Assembly: GCA_019925095.2 (NCBI GenBank)
Contig: CM034410.1
Location: 12,798,436-12,862,435 of the forward strand
Source: Dendrolimus kikuchii
Lineage: Eukaryota > Arthropoda > Insecta > Lepidoptera > Lasiocampidae
DNA length: 64,000 nucleotides
Reading direction: 5' to 3'
The translations under genes and the position numbers were made by a program. Of the stretch, positions 36,801 to 49,357 are shown piece by piece. The first letter of the stretch is position 1. Each line of letters starts with the position of its first letter. The notes beneath the pieces are model-generated. The model did no database searches, was not told the origin of the DNA, and was given only the letters and a program-made list of their open reading frames with translations.

Positions 36801-39800
36801 AACTGGTGAGAAATTACCTATGGAAGTCGCTTACGAACGGGGTCTGGTTGACTCAGCTACTTACAAAAGTTATGAGGACTCTATTAGGGATAGGTCTCCT
36901 GATTTTCCTGAAGAAAAACGTTCTTCAGTTACGTATACACAAGTAACTAAGTCGATGCCAGCTGGAACTACAACTGTGACAGTTGTAGTGGATCCAAATA
37001 CTGGCGAAAAACTACCCATTGAAGTAGCATATGAAAGAGGAATAATAGATCCAATATCATATAAGAAATACGAGTTATCTGTCAGAGATCAAAAAGACGA
37101 ATTTACAACTTATCAAAATATAAAATCACCCTTAGCAAGTAATGTTACCTTTACTCAGATTACAAAGTCAACTCCAGAAACAATAGTTACAATGGTCATT
37201 GACCCTAATACTGGAGAAAAAATAACTATAGATGCAGCATATGAAAGGGGCCTTGTTGATAGTACTACATATAACGTTTATAAAGACACAATTCAATCGG
37301 AAATAATGAAACCTACCACTAGTACTAGCGTTGTGAACAAACCAATTTCCGTTGGCGCTGCGGTATCTGAAGGGTTTATAACTGTAGAATCAATACAAAA
37401 TAGCTTATCGGCTGATAACAGGATGTCAGTTAAAACAGCTACAACTGATAAAACGAAAACGCGGCCAACAGATTTAGTCCAAATTATTAAAACAAATAAA
37501 ACTAAACCCAAGTACAAAGTAAATGTCGCTAAAGAACATATTCCTGAAGCTCAAATTCAAGATATAAAAGCTATAGTGTTACAGAAATTACGAAAACGAG
37601 TTGTAACTCCTTTAGAAGCTATAGATAAAAGAATGATCGATGTAGAAACAGCTAAGATTTTGGAATCTGTTAAAATTTATAGAGACACAAATGGCTCACC
37701 GATTACACTTGAAAAGGCAATAGAATTAGGTGTTGTTGATGAAAATAAAGGTAAAATAGTAGATCCCGTGCATGGTGATGAAGTATCGATTAAAGAAGCT
37801 ATTAAGAGGGGAATTTTAGACGCTGAAGGTCAAGATGAAGTCTTAATTCCAATAGCAAGAAGTCTTGCTATTCCAGAAGTTTTGGAACAAGGGCTATTTG
37901 ACCCTGCTTCTGGAAAAATAATTCATCCCGAGACCGGCAATCTTCTGACCTTACGCGAAGCTATCATTTGTGAAATTGTTGACCCACTTTCAAGTATTAT
38001 TTTGGGGCCTGGTAATAAAATCTCTCTTGTTGAAGCTATTGAACGTAATATCATTGATAATGATAAAAATCTGGTAAAGACTAGCGATGGTCCACTTGAT
38101 TTCGTTGCAGCTGTTAACGCTAATGTATTCCCGGAAAAAGAACCTTTGAAACCTATTGAGGATATACCAAAAGCAGCCATGACGTTAAATGTTGCTATTC
38201 AGAAAAATCTCATTCACCCTCATACGGGTGAAATGAAACATCCTCTAACTGGTGAGATTACACCCGTGAAGGATGCTGTTGAACGAGATTTAATAATGGC
38301 TATACCATATCCACAGAATTCGGATACTCTCACTTTACAAGAAGCGCTAGATACTGGCGCTCTTAATATTAAACATGCAACATTCACGGATCCTAAAACG
38401 AATGAACTTATTCCACTTGACAAAGCTTTAGAAAATGGTTTATTAGCTGTGAAGCCCAATCCTGATGTAAGTGGTGTTGTAACAACAATAACTGAAACAT
38501 TTTCTTCTCAGCATACAATTACTACTAAAATGATTGAATTATTAGCCGATTATGTGCTTATTAGTTCAAATCAAGTACAAAATACAACAACAGGTGAAAT
38601 TATATCTATCGAAGAAGCTAGAAAGAGAGGAGTTGTAAGAGATGAGCAGACTAGCAAAGAACAATTTTTAACTAATGACAATAATATAAATTTCGAAGAT
38701 GCTCTGAATTTGGGTTACATCAATATCGAATCAGGCACCTTTACACATCCTAATACTGGTGTAACTGTAACTATATCTGAAGCTGTTAGTAGTGGAGTTC
38801 TTATTACCGAAATACCCAAGGAATCTCCTAAATCCCAGAAGAAAGTTCTAGAAATGTTAGATTTAAATGAAGCGTTTGATTTATTGTTTGATGAGAAAAC
38901 ACAGAAGTTCCGAGATCCCAAATCTCCGAACAAATCTATTACTTTCAAAGAAGCTCTTGAAAGGAATATTATTAATCCGGATTCTGTTATTTATAATATC
39001 GGAGCAAGTAAACCTGTAACTCTGAAAGAAGCTTTAAATTCAGGTCTAATCGATAAAAAGACTGCCAAATTAGTGGAACCTAAATCAGGTAAGGCGGTTG
39101 ACATAAAAAATGCAGCAAAGATGGGATTAATAGCTATAGTAGCGGCTCCAGTATTAGCTGGTATGGCCGTTGTAAAAGGAGCTCAAACAGTAACTAGTAA
39201 AATATTGGAACCTAAACAAGAAAGAGCTATTGAGACACCAAACAGAGTTATTCCAGGTAAAGAAACGACAAGAAATGATCCAATTGTACAAAAGGATTCT
39301 GAAAAACCTCTAACCGATACTAATAAAGTAATTCCAGGAAAATCACCTATGTCAAAACATGAGTCTGATGTTGATAAAAAGAAAGAAATGTTACTGAAAC
39401 CTGTAGAGAAGGTATTATCATTAGAAAGAGAGACAGTAGTTACGAAAAAAGAGCCAGAAGTTAAAAGAAATAAAAATTATGAACCAGTTGAAGATATTTC
39501 AAGAGAAGAAATAACATCTACTTCTGAAAGTAGGTCGATGGCCATTGAAAAGAAAACAATAATTACTGGGAGAGATACATCACCTGCAGAAACTGTTAGA
39601 GAAACAACACAAACTTATACTGTACAAGGATCTGAAAAGTTACCAGAACCATCTCTGGGAATGGTCGATACTGAAAGACTAACAGTACAGAAACCAAAAG
39701 AAAAGGTTTCGGTAGACTCAGATATGTCCCAAAGTCCAAAAGTTAAACCTAGTCCTGTAAGAGAAGTATCAGAAAAAGTAGTGCAAGAAAAACCTGTAGT

Positions 39801-42800
39801 AGAGGAATTTAGACAAACTACTCCGGATGGTGAAGAGATAATCACTATTATTAAAACTACAGAATTCGGCACTACTGAAGAAGAATTACCGCATGAAATT
39901 ACAATGACCACTTTGCCTAAAGAACAATTAAGTACAATAATTGATAATATTCGGCAAAGTCCCACCGATGAAGATAAAATTGACATAAAAGAGAAGAAAA
40001 CCGCAGTGCCAAATACTCCTTTGGAATACGTTGAGGTTAAGCCAGATAGTAAAATAACAACAACTATTGAAGAAAAGTCACTAGAAGATGGAACAATAAT
40101 TCAGGAGTTTAAAGAAATTACTCCTGATGGCAGAGAAGTCACTAAGATAATTAAAACAATAGTTTCTAAATCTGAACCCACGGAATATGTAACTGAACAA
40201 AGTAGTACAGTTATTACTACTACGTCTTCCACTGTAAGAACTGTGGAAATATCACAAAACGAATCTACGTCTTACGAAATTGTAACTGAGGAAATACAGA
40301 CACCTGATGATATAACCGAACTATATCAAGTGGATATCAAGGAAAGACCTGATGAAGTTGATAAACAAATAGGTGATTATGAAGAGACGATCCAAGTAAT
40401 TAGTAAAAAAGGGTCCACTGACATTGCTAAGGGAATCGAACATCCTATTGAGGATATTACGGTTACTATAAAGAAATCTCCGATTAATGAAATAGTCACT
40501 ACTATCCCTGAAAGTGTTGTTACTGAATTTAAAGGCGAACTTGCGAAAGATAAAGAGCTCGAATCGAAAGATATTAGTTCCACTAAAGTTGTTGAAATTT
40601 CTCCAGGTGTAATTTTTGATCCCAAAACTTTGAAGGTAACTACTGAGACATCTGAAAAACCTGATAATTTGCTTGATGCTGTTAAGAAAGGTTTAGTTCC
40701 TTCAGAAAAAATTCAGATCATCGATCCTAAAACTGGTAAAGAAGTTACATTGAAAGACGCAATCAACAAAGGATTAATCGATGAAAGGACTGGTGAAATG
40801 AAGGACAAGAGTGGTAAAAATATAAGTATTGCTGATGCTGCTAAAATAGGTTTACTTGCGGTTGTTGGAGCTCCTATCTTAGCGGCTACTAAGATTGTAA
40901 AAGTCGTTAAAAGTGCCGTAGTTGTTGATCCGCAATCAGGCCAAAAAATACCTATAGAAGAAACTCGTCAACAAGGATTAATCGATTTTGATAGCTGTAA
41001 GAAGATACAAGCTGCTAAAGCACAAACACCACTGGAAATAGCTTCTGAGGTCACTGAAATACACAGAAATACAGATGTTAAACGACCTAAAGACGTGACG
41101 TTCTCAGAAGAGGTAATTGAACATCACATTACTACCAAAACAACAACAACACCAGAAAATGTTATCGTTACTGTAACAACGCAATTCCAACCTACTGTTT
41201 CTAAAACAGTAACTACAACAGCTGAGCATAAAGTTTTTGAATTTGAAAGTCCAATTCATACAACTATACACGACAGTAAAACAGTATCCGCAATGTTAAT
41301 TGATGCTGAAAAGCAGCCTTTGCGAAGTATAGATGAAATAACCGAACAAAATGTTACAAAAGAGAAGATTGATTTAATAAAACCATTGTATGAAAATATA
41401 CCTCTAATAGATGCTATTGCTCAAGGTAAAATTGAACCGAAAGTCTGTAGAATTGTTATTAACGGCGTTGAATCTCCTTTGACTGTTCAAGATTCACTTG
41501 AACAAGAGCAAATTAGTCGGTTTACTCCTGTAGATGTTATGTCTAAAAATTGCGTGATTGTTAGAGAACTTAAACCTAGATTTAGTGTTTCTATATCCCA
41601 TAGACTTACCCCAGAAGAATTATCTGAAATAGGAGTTTATGATATTGAGAAACAAATATTCCTTAACCCTGAAACAGGTGTTAAAATTTCATTTGAGGAA
41701 CTAGTTTATGGCCTTCACATCTTCGATCCCGAATCTATTTTAGTTAAAGATTTAAGTTCCAAATCCGATAATTATATTACATTCGACGAAGCAATAGCTA
41801 AACCTATTATAGACAAAGCTACTGGTTATATGGTTCATCCAAAAACTGGGAAACGTGTATCGTTCTTAGAATGCATTCAACTAGGATGGATTGTTGAAAA
41901 GCCTGAAGATGTTTCTATTCCAGAGCAAGTTTCTATTGAATCTGCTCTAGAGCAAGGCTTGTATAATCCTAAAACTGGTGAACTTAAAGATATGAATACT
42001 GGTGCTTTAGTTCCTATTGGTCAAGCAGTTGAGAAAGGTTTAGTTGACCAAGAAACATTGCTTATTAGAATCCCGCGAACAAATGAAATGATCCCATTGT
42101 CAGATGCTATTGAGAGTGGAATTATTGAAATTCATGAGGGTGTAATTACTATCATAGAAACTCGTGAAACTATCGAGATCACAGTTGCCATCCAACGTGG
42201 CTTAATAACAGTTATTCGACGTCCAATTTCTATTGAAGCTATTATTGTTACTGAAATGTATGAAGCAAAAACCGGTAAAATAAAAGACATATTAACTGAC
42301 CAAATGGTAACCGTAGGCGATGCTGTAGATAGGAATATTGTGCATCCTACCATTTCTGAAATCAAAGATACTGCTCTCGAAAAGTTTATTCCTCTTGTAG
42401 AAGCTCTCGATACAAAGCTTATCCATCCTGAAACTGGTAAAATTAAAGACAAAAAGACTGGTAAAGACATTCCATTAGACGATGCATTTAAGAAGGGGTT
42501 AGTTGCTACAAAAGCAGTTACATTTACTCTCTTTGACGTTATCGAATTAGGTTATTACTCTCCCGAGACAGGCAAGATTTTGGACCCGAAAACCGGTCAG
42601 ATTATTTCCCTTAAACAAGCAATACAAGACAAACTTGTAGATCCCTCTGAAGTTAAAATTAAAGATGATACGTCTGAAGTAGTCGTTCCCTTTGATGAAG
42701 CTGTTAAATCTGGTTTGATAGACTTAGAAAAAGGTATAATTACAACACCGATATTCAATCTTAAAGATGCTAGTGACAAAGGTTACTTGTTTAGTGACAA

Positions 42801-45480
42801 GAAACCGTGGACATTACAAGAAGGACTTGTTCAAGGTTTTTATGATCCTGATACCGGACTTTTAACTATAAATAACGTAACAATGACTTTAGATGACGCG
42901 ATTAAGATTGGTAACATTAATCCCGAAGCCTTGACAGTTAGAAATTCTGTCACGGGAGAAATAATTTCTCTTGCAGATGCTATACAGGTTGGGATTATTG
43001 ATTCCAAAGAAGGAAAAGTTAGAGACCCTGTTCAAGGTGATAAAATATCACTCACGGATGCCTCTGAACGTGGCTTAATTGTACCTGCTAAGCGCAAACT
43101 AAGCTTACCTGAAGCTGTTTTCAAAGGTTTTTATGATCCCAAAACAGGTAAATTCTCTCATCCACAAAGTAAAGAAAAGATCCAAATGGATAGGGCAATA
43201 AAGAAACGAATGATTGATCCACAATCTACTTTAGTACACGTTGCTGGTAAAGTAATTCCTTTCGAGTTTGCTGTGGATAAGGGAATTGTCGATGGTCGCA
43301 CCGGTACGATATTGTTAGGAGATGAGAAAATAGACTTCCGTGAAGCCTTTGAAAGAGGAATTCTTGTTGAAGTTCGGAAACCATTGTCACTTACGGAAGC
43401 GTTAGAGAAAGGAATATATAACGAAATCACAGGATTATTTATGGACCCACAAAGTGGCAAAAAATATACTTTAGCTGAAGCAATAAAATTAAATCTTATT
43501 GATCCACATTCAGTACATATAACAGACAATAGGTTAGGTAAATGGGATAAAATTACACTTCCGGAGTCACTGGAAACAGGTGTAATAGATGACCAGACGG
43601 GAAAGATTAGGAATATTAATAACGATAATGAGGAAATTACTCTAAAGAAAGCTTTTGAAATTGGTCTTCTAGTAGATAGCAAAGCGCCTATAAGCCTACA
43701 GAGAGCATTACATCAAGGCTTATACGATGATACTACTGGAAAGATTATTGACCCTGCTACAAATCGTAAAATTACTGTACACGAAGCTATTAGAAGATCA
43801 ATTATTAGTCCAAAATACCTTTGTTACTTTGATAGGAAGTCCGAGAAACCTTTGACTCTAGGTGATTGTTGTAGGAGTGAGATTATTGACAGACGAAGCG
43901 GTAAATTCCATGAGCCTGGTTCAGATGTCCAAATACCACTATCAGAAGCAATGAGCTTAGGCCTTATCGTGGATATTGAAAGTGCGGGCTTCACTTTGTA
44001 TGAAACATTAGCAATGAATATGTACGACATTACTGAACTTGTGTTTATACATCCTGTAACAGATAGAAAGATTTCTCTAAGAACAGCTATAGCTGAAGAA
44101 TTAATTAATCCTGTGACATCCCTTGTAAAAAATATTCCTACAAGTAAATATGTTACTTTGTCAGATGCAATACAATCGGGTATTGTTGACGATGAAAACA
44201 ATGTATACGTATTACCAAATGGAAATCACATAAATCTACTTGATGCCAAACATCGCGGTCTTGTTGTAACTTCAAAGAAAAATCTTAGCTTAGAAGAGAT
44301 TATTAAAAATGGATTATTTAGAGTTGATCACGGTAAAATTGTCGATCCAAGTTCTAATGAATTTATAGATATAAATAAGGCTATTGAAATAGGTCTTCTT
44401 TATCCTGAATCAACAGTTATGAAAGATAGCTTCACGAATAAATTCAAGCCGTTACCTTTAGCTATCCAACAGGGTGACGTTGACGTAGGCAAAGGTAGGG
44501 TTTTGGATACTAAGGCAAAGAAAACGTATAGTCTTGACATAGCTTTTGATAAAGGTTTACTTGTAACAGTATTTCAACCTATCACATCACAAACAATTTC
44601 AAAGAAATATGTATCTGATTCATCTTCATCCAAGGAACCTGTGCTTCGGGAATTCACGTTGGATGAAGCTATCAAATATGAGTTTATCGACCCTGAAACA
44701 GCTGTTATTAAAGATCCACATAAGAACAAATACATTCCATTAAAATTAGGTATCACTGAGGGTATTATCGATAAAAACGCTAAAGGCTCATTTGACACGC
44801 AAAATAGGTCCCGCACTCTTTGTTTTGTCTTTGAAAACGGTTTAATTGTATACGTTCGTGTTCCTTTGACGTTTGAACAAGCAATTGAAAACGGTTCTCT
44901 TAATGTTGCTACTGCTCGTTTCACCGATCCACAATCCAACGAAATTTTAACAATTAAAGATGCTGCCACTTTAGGCTACATCGACCCAGACACAGCATTA
45001 ATCAAAGATAATCTCAAAAAACGTTTGGTAAAACTCCCTGAAGCGTTCCGTAAAGGTCTAATGGACGCTGAGAAAGGCAATATATTAGATACAGAAACCT
45101 CTAAACTGAATACTCTGACCGCTGCTATCGAAAGTGGACTACTAATGACCCCGAAAAAGAGCTTTAGTTTAATTGAAACATTGAATTTTGGTATCTACAA
45201 TGCTACTACGGGTGCGTTAAATGACCCCTTCATAACAACAAGTGTGATGGATAGAAAGAGATTAAATTTAGGCGAAGCTATTCAACAAGGTATCGTTGAT
45301 GCATCAAGCACGGTTATCAAAGAGCCAGAGACTGGGAAAATATGTCCATTAGTGCAAGCAATAGAACAAAAACTGGTTGATCCCATTGAAGGCAGGCTGG
45401 TTGTTGACCTAACAAAAGGAATTACTCTAGATTTACTGAAAGCTCTCAAAAAGGGATACTTACTGCCAGCAGAAACTAGG
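33885..45480 (+). CDS. shot: shot giant plakin (plectin) repeat exon
   Basis: A single 11,596-nt exon encodes about 3,865 residues without a stop. It follows an acceptor at 33884 and ends in phase 0 at AGG, then gtaagt (45481). The protein is an array of plakin repeats of roughly 38 residues, each of the pattern DPxTGK, hydrophobics, EAI, xxGLID. Judged by length there are several dozen. In vertebrate plakins such repeats bind intermediate filaments; in fly shot they occur only in some giant isoforms and their partner is unclear. Special parts include three tandem VVDPNTGEKLP units (36784-37310) and a duplicated module of about 130 residues (36460-36860 and 40597-40990). A charged Ser/Thr/Glu/Pro linker with few repeats lies at about 39200-40590. 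Codon use is AT-rich, unlike the spectrin exons downstream. Confidence 0.93.
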
Positions 45481-46586
45481 GTAAGTAGAGGTTTTGTTGC
45501 TTTAGTTATGCTTCTATTAAGCGAAGGTGTTGCTTAGTTTTCTGTTTCCATTCTTAGAAGGTGATCTTACTTGAAGCGTTTGGCTTGATACATTGGCATG
45601 GCACGACACTTACTACACGCGAAATCACAGTGTTGATATTCGGGTGTTGTAGAGCAATTCTCAGTGACGTCACTTTGTTTATTTGTGGCATACACTAACT
45701 GAGATTCATTCATTACATAATTAAAATAAGACGGTAAATTATCAGTATACTTGAGTTTCAATAAAAGTAGATGCACATGACTTAGAGACTTTCATATATT
45801 TTTTATTTTTTGTAAGGTTAGCTTTATAGGTAGACAAAAAGCTTACATATTATAATTTTCTGTACTTTATATACCTATATAATTTAATGAATTCAGTGCC
45901 TTTTGTTTATCGTCTCTAGATATTTAGGTGATCTGTCAGTGTCTGTCTTCATACTAAATCTCTTTGACTAAGTATTAAAATAAATTACTTTTGCTTGACA
46001 AGAAAAATGTTTTCAATAAGTTTAAGCATTATTATAAATTTTAAAAATAATCGCAACAAATTTAAAATAACGCTGTACTGGGTTTACATGACCAATTTTT
46101 AGGTTACATTAAAATAGTAAAAACTGTGGAACACATTTCTTTCAGTGGTGTTCCTAAAGCGGTACAATAAGGCTGTTAAAAATTGTGTAAACAAATATTT
46201 TAAGTACCAGCGATCAAAGAAGTGCATGGGAGTTTTGTAGACGCAGCTGATGGCAACATTAACCATTTACCATCAAGTAGACTGTATTCCTTTTGCCTAG
46301 TGGCAAACTGTAAAATATGCATTTATGTTAATATCCCGAGTATATAATCATGTAAAATTAAATGGACAATATGTTTTTCTATACAAATTATTTATGATAC
46401 TTAAATAAACGCGATTGAGTAAGAAAATTGACACTGAAGCTAGGCCTAAGTGTAAGTTACAGACGCTGTCTGACGGCTAGCAATTGACAGTTTCTCCTTT
46501 TGAATCCAAATAGAGGGACTAGCAATTGTGGATTGTGCTTAAGACCCTAAGTACAAGGCTCGATGTATGTTGTTTTTTATTTCCAG
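45481..46586 (+). other. shot: Intron start after the giant exon
   Basis: If the donor at 45481 is not used, the frame continues 18 codons to a stop at 45535-45537. The rest is AT-rich. A diverged relic at 46248-46312 resembles the 3' end of family A. Near 46485 and 46520 the sequence ctagcaattg is repeated. Confidence 0.4.
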
Positions 46587-46808
46587 CCGTTGCCTGCGAT
46601 GCTAAAGAACCCTTTTGAGCTAAATCGTGAATGCTTGCCTGTGAGGGATCATATTAACGACGATATAAGATACCATCACCGTTTCGCCAAATACCTAACC
46701 TCCCATTTTCACTTTGTGCTAAGATTATTGCGAGATACGTCGATATATGGTGTAACCGCATACACCGTCGGCCTCGTACAGCTTTGTTTTGTTTGCTTCC
46801 TCATTTGA
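46587..46808 (+). CDS. shot: Candidate alternative terminal exon of shot
   Basis: A good acceptor (tgttttttatttccag) ends at 46586. From 46587 the phase-0 frame required after the giant exon stays open for 73 codons, PLPAMLKNPFELNREC and onward, to TGA at 46806. The last 25 or so residues are hydrophobic (YGVTAYTVGLVQLCFVCFLI) and could form a membrane segment. Use of this exon would end the protein after the plakin repeats, without the spectrin rod. No family is recognised. It may equally be a chance ORF inside an old repeat. Confidence 0.25.
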   Translation, partial: PLPAMLKNPFELNRECLPVRDHINDDIRYHHRFAKYLTSHFHFVLRLLRDTSIYGVTAYTVGLVQLCFVCFLI

Positions 46809-49048
46809 AAGCCAGTGTACTATGACTGCTGGTCTTGTCCCGTTGAGGTTTCGTGATTTAAGCGCCGACATACTCATTCCTCGGGTCCGTGCTCACTTGT
46901 TATGGGATGCATGGACGACGCCCTATGCTATTGTGATGATGTGCGGATTTTAGCAACGCAAACATTCACAATAACATGACATGGTAAAACATTTTCAACA
47001 CACACAAACACGGAAGGTAGTATTTATTCATTATCGTCTTTATTTGAATGCGGGTAAGATTTCACTTCATTCTTAATATTTCTTTCATCTTTGACGTCCT
47101 CTTTATTATTTTTTAATTATGCATTATATAAAATATTATCAATTTTTTTTATATCAATATCTTTATATTAAATTTTACTGAATGATTATTAGCATTCTTT
47201 ATACATCGCTTGAGATGCAATGAAATCTTATTATGCGTTCTCATTGTTATTATAAATTTAAATTCCCTCAGTTTCAGTTATTGATACGTGTACATTATGT
47301 TACTTCTTTATAAGATTATCTTCTTAATCTTACTTTACAAAAACACTTTGAGCTTTCAGATTTTTCTTTTTTACGATCAAGGTATACTTTTTCACTTATT
47401 AAGTTTAAATACTATTTAACATATTAACTTAATTTTAATGAACCGTTAATAGTTATCATAAATATTGGAAGATGTTGATACCATTACGTAGCGTTTATAC
47501 ACTTTTTGAGCGAATTTCAATTATTTTAGCCAGAAGTTAGTTTTTTGTGTAAATTATTTTTGGATAAACATTAACTTTCAAAAATGCAGAACTGTTTTTG
47601 AGTGTGTCAAACTCTGTATCTTTCAGATTTTGTGTCGTGGGTTCAAATTTTTGAAGTTCGCTCAAACCCGCTTGCATGTAAAGCTTCTTGCATGGTTTGT
47701 TATCTGTTTGTCTGCACGAATCGACTTGCTTCGTGTCACCTTCATACTGCAACCTACGGTCTGTCGTTGGTCTGTTTTTTGTTTTGTTTTTGTCACTTTT
47801 CGCTTGTATTGCGTAGTTCTTTTTTCAGGTGTTGTATTGTTTTGAATTTTTATTTAATTTTTGGGTTAGCGTGCCATAAATTGCTTTTGTAATTTATGGT
47901 CGCTTTTCTTAGATATAGACCAGTTATTATTTTTAGTTATAACGTGTAGATTATTTTGTCTGATCGAGAAGCTGTTCAGTTTATATTGGATTTTATGTCT
48001 GGTATTATTTTATCGTCGATCGGACAATGGTAAAACAAATGTAAATATTGCATCAGATGTAATTTAAGCTATATCTAGCACTGAACTTGTAACTACAAGT
48101 TAGTACTGTCGTTAAAGATTAATTTACACACCAGTCAAGTAGCAAGTGGGAATGTAAACAAAATTGTTAAGTCTAAATTGACAACTGAAAGCAAACTGCC
48201 CAGCACATTTTGTATAATTCCTCTAACAAAATAGAAATTGTAATTTTAAAAGAAGTACATAAATTCGCTATCAAAGTAGACCTACATAACGAAGAAGAAA
48301 AAAATGACAATTGGTTGATAAACATATAAATTTAATTCTTCTCCTTTTAAACACTGCATCTTTCCTCACTGTTGCTATATGACGAATGTGTAAGTAAATC
48401 TTAAGTTCAGTAATGTGCACAAGTAGCCTAGCTGCATTGTAAAATTCGCGCTGTAAATGCACTAGTCCTATGTAGGCGAGATTGCGATGCGATGCGATGC
48501 GATGCAAAGATATTTTATTTTTTCTAGAGTTTTTGATTAAATGCATAAAATAGTTCACAATATTCGCATGTAGGTAGTAAAAGGTTTTGTTTTGTGGTTA
48601 CTACACTTTGCAAGAACAATCAGGAATGATTTCAGTATATAAAATTTCATAACACGAAAGAAACAATTGGGGTTGCATGGAGGAACAAGTTTTACAAGTA
48701 CTGTTGGCTATTTCAAATATTTCATATTGTGGGATTACGATTATATTGTAGTATTGGTAAAAAGTTTGTGTCCTGCGTATTATCGGTTAAGAAAAGATTG
48801 ATAAGAATCTTTTAAGGTAGAGGAGAGCACTACGGGTGTCGGATTTTGAAAAGTGTAGAAATGCTGCTATGGATTTATCGAATTGATACACTATGACTGT
48901 TAAATTACGGAGTTTGTTTATAGTACGGCGTCGCTGTCGTTTCCCATCGCGGCCCGTCTGCATAGGACAACAGGCTGAAATTGGGCAGTGTAAATATACA
49001 TCAAACTGCCATGATTATGTTACTGATGAAGTTATTTCTGTATAATAG
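46809..49048 (+). other. shot: Rest of the intron before the spectrin-repeat exons
   Basis: No exon is supported. A pentanucleotide microsatellite (GCGAT, four units) lies at about 48485-48505. ORFs of 71-96 codons on both strands near 47540-47890 look random. Confidence 0.45.
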
Positions 49049-49195
49049 CAAGCAGTTGAAGAGAAGTACAGGATATGCGATGAGACATTATCTAAGTTGC
49101 TGGAATGGATCGCTGTGGTCGAAGAAAGACTGGCCAACCAGGAGGCTGTGAGGGAAGATATCGATGAACTGAGGAACCAGATCAATATTCTGAAG
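49049..49195 (+). CDS. shot: shot exon, spectrin repeat start
   Basis: Forty-nine codons (QAVEEKYRICDETLSKLLEW...) follow an acceptor ending tataatag and end at aag, then gtcagt. Phase 0 at the start matches the end of the giant exon. The LLEWI..VEERL pattern with a central Trp is the first helix of a spectrin repeat. It marks the switch from plakin repeats to the rod. The acceptor tract is weak, with competing AGs 4 and 7 nt downstream, but only this one keeps the frame. Confidence 0.82.
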
Positions 49196-49357
49196 GTCAG
49201 TTTGTAATATATTTTTTACTTCTAATGACACATACTGATTTTCTATTTCTAATAAAGATTATTTCTTTATTTTCTTCTAAGCAAGGTCCATTTTAACATA
49301 TCAACGAAATCGATTTAAAGTTTTACTAACTACAGACATCCGTTCCGACATCATTTT

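Noticed and set aside
38220..44969. Many minus-strand ORFs of 60-174 codons within the giant exon
   Set aside because: They are shadows of the repetitive plus-strand coding sequence; Ser/Ile-rich translations with no family character.
48485..48505. GCGAT repeat as a possible CRISPR or regulatory array
   Set aside because: Only four perfect 5-bp units without spacers; a simple microsatellite.
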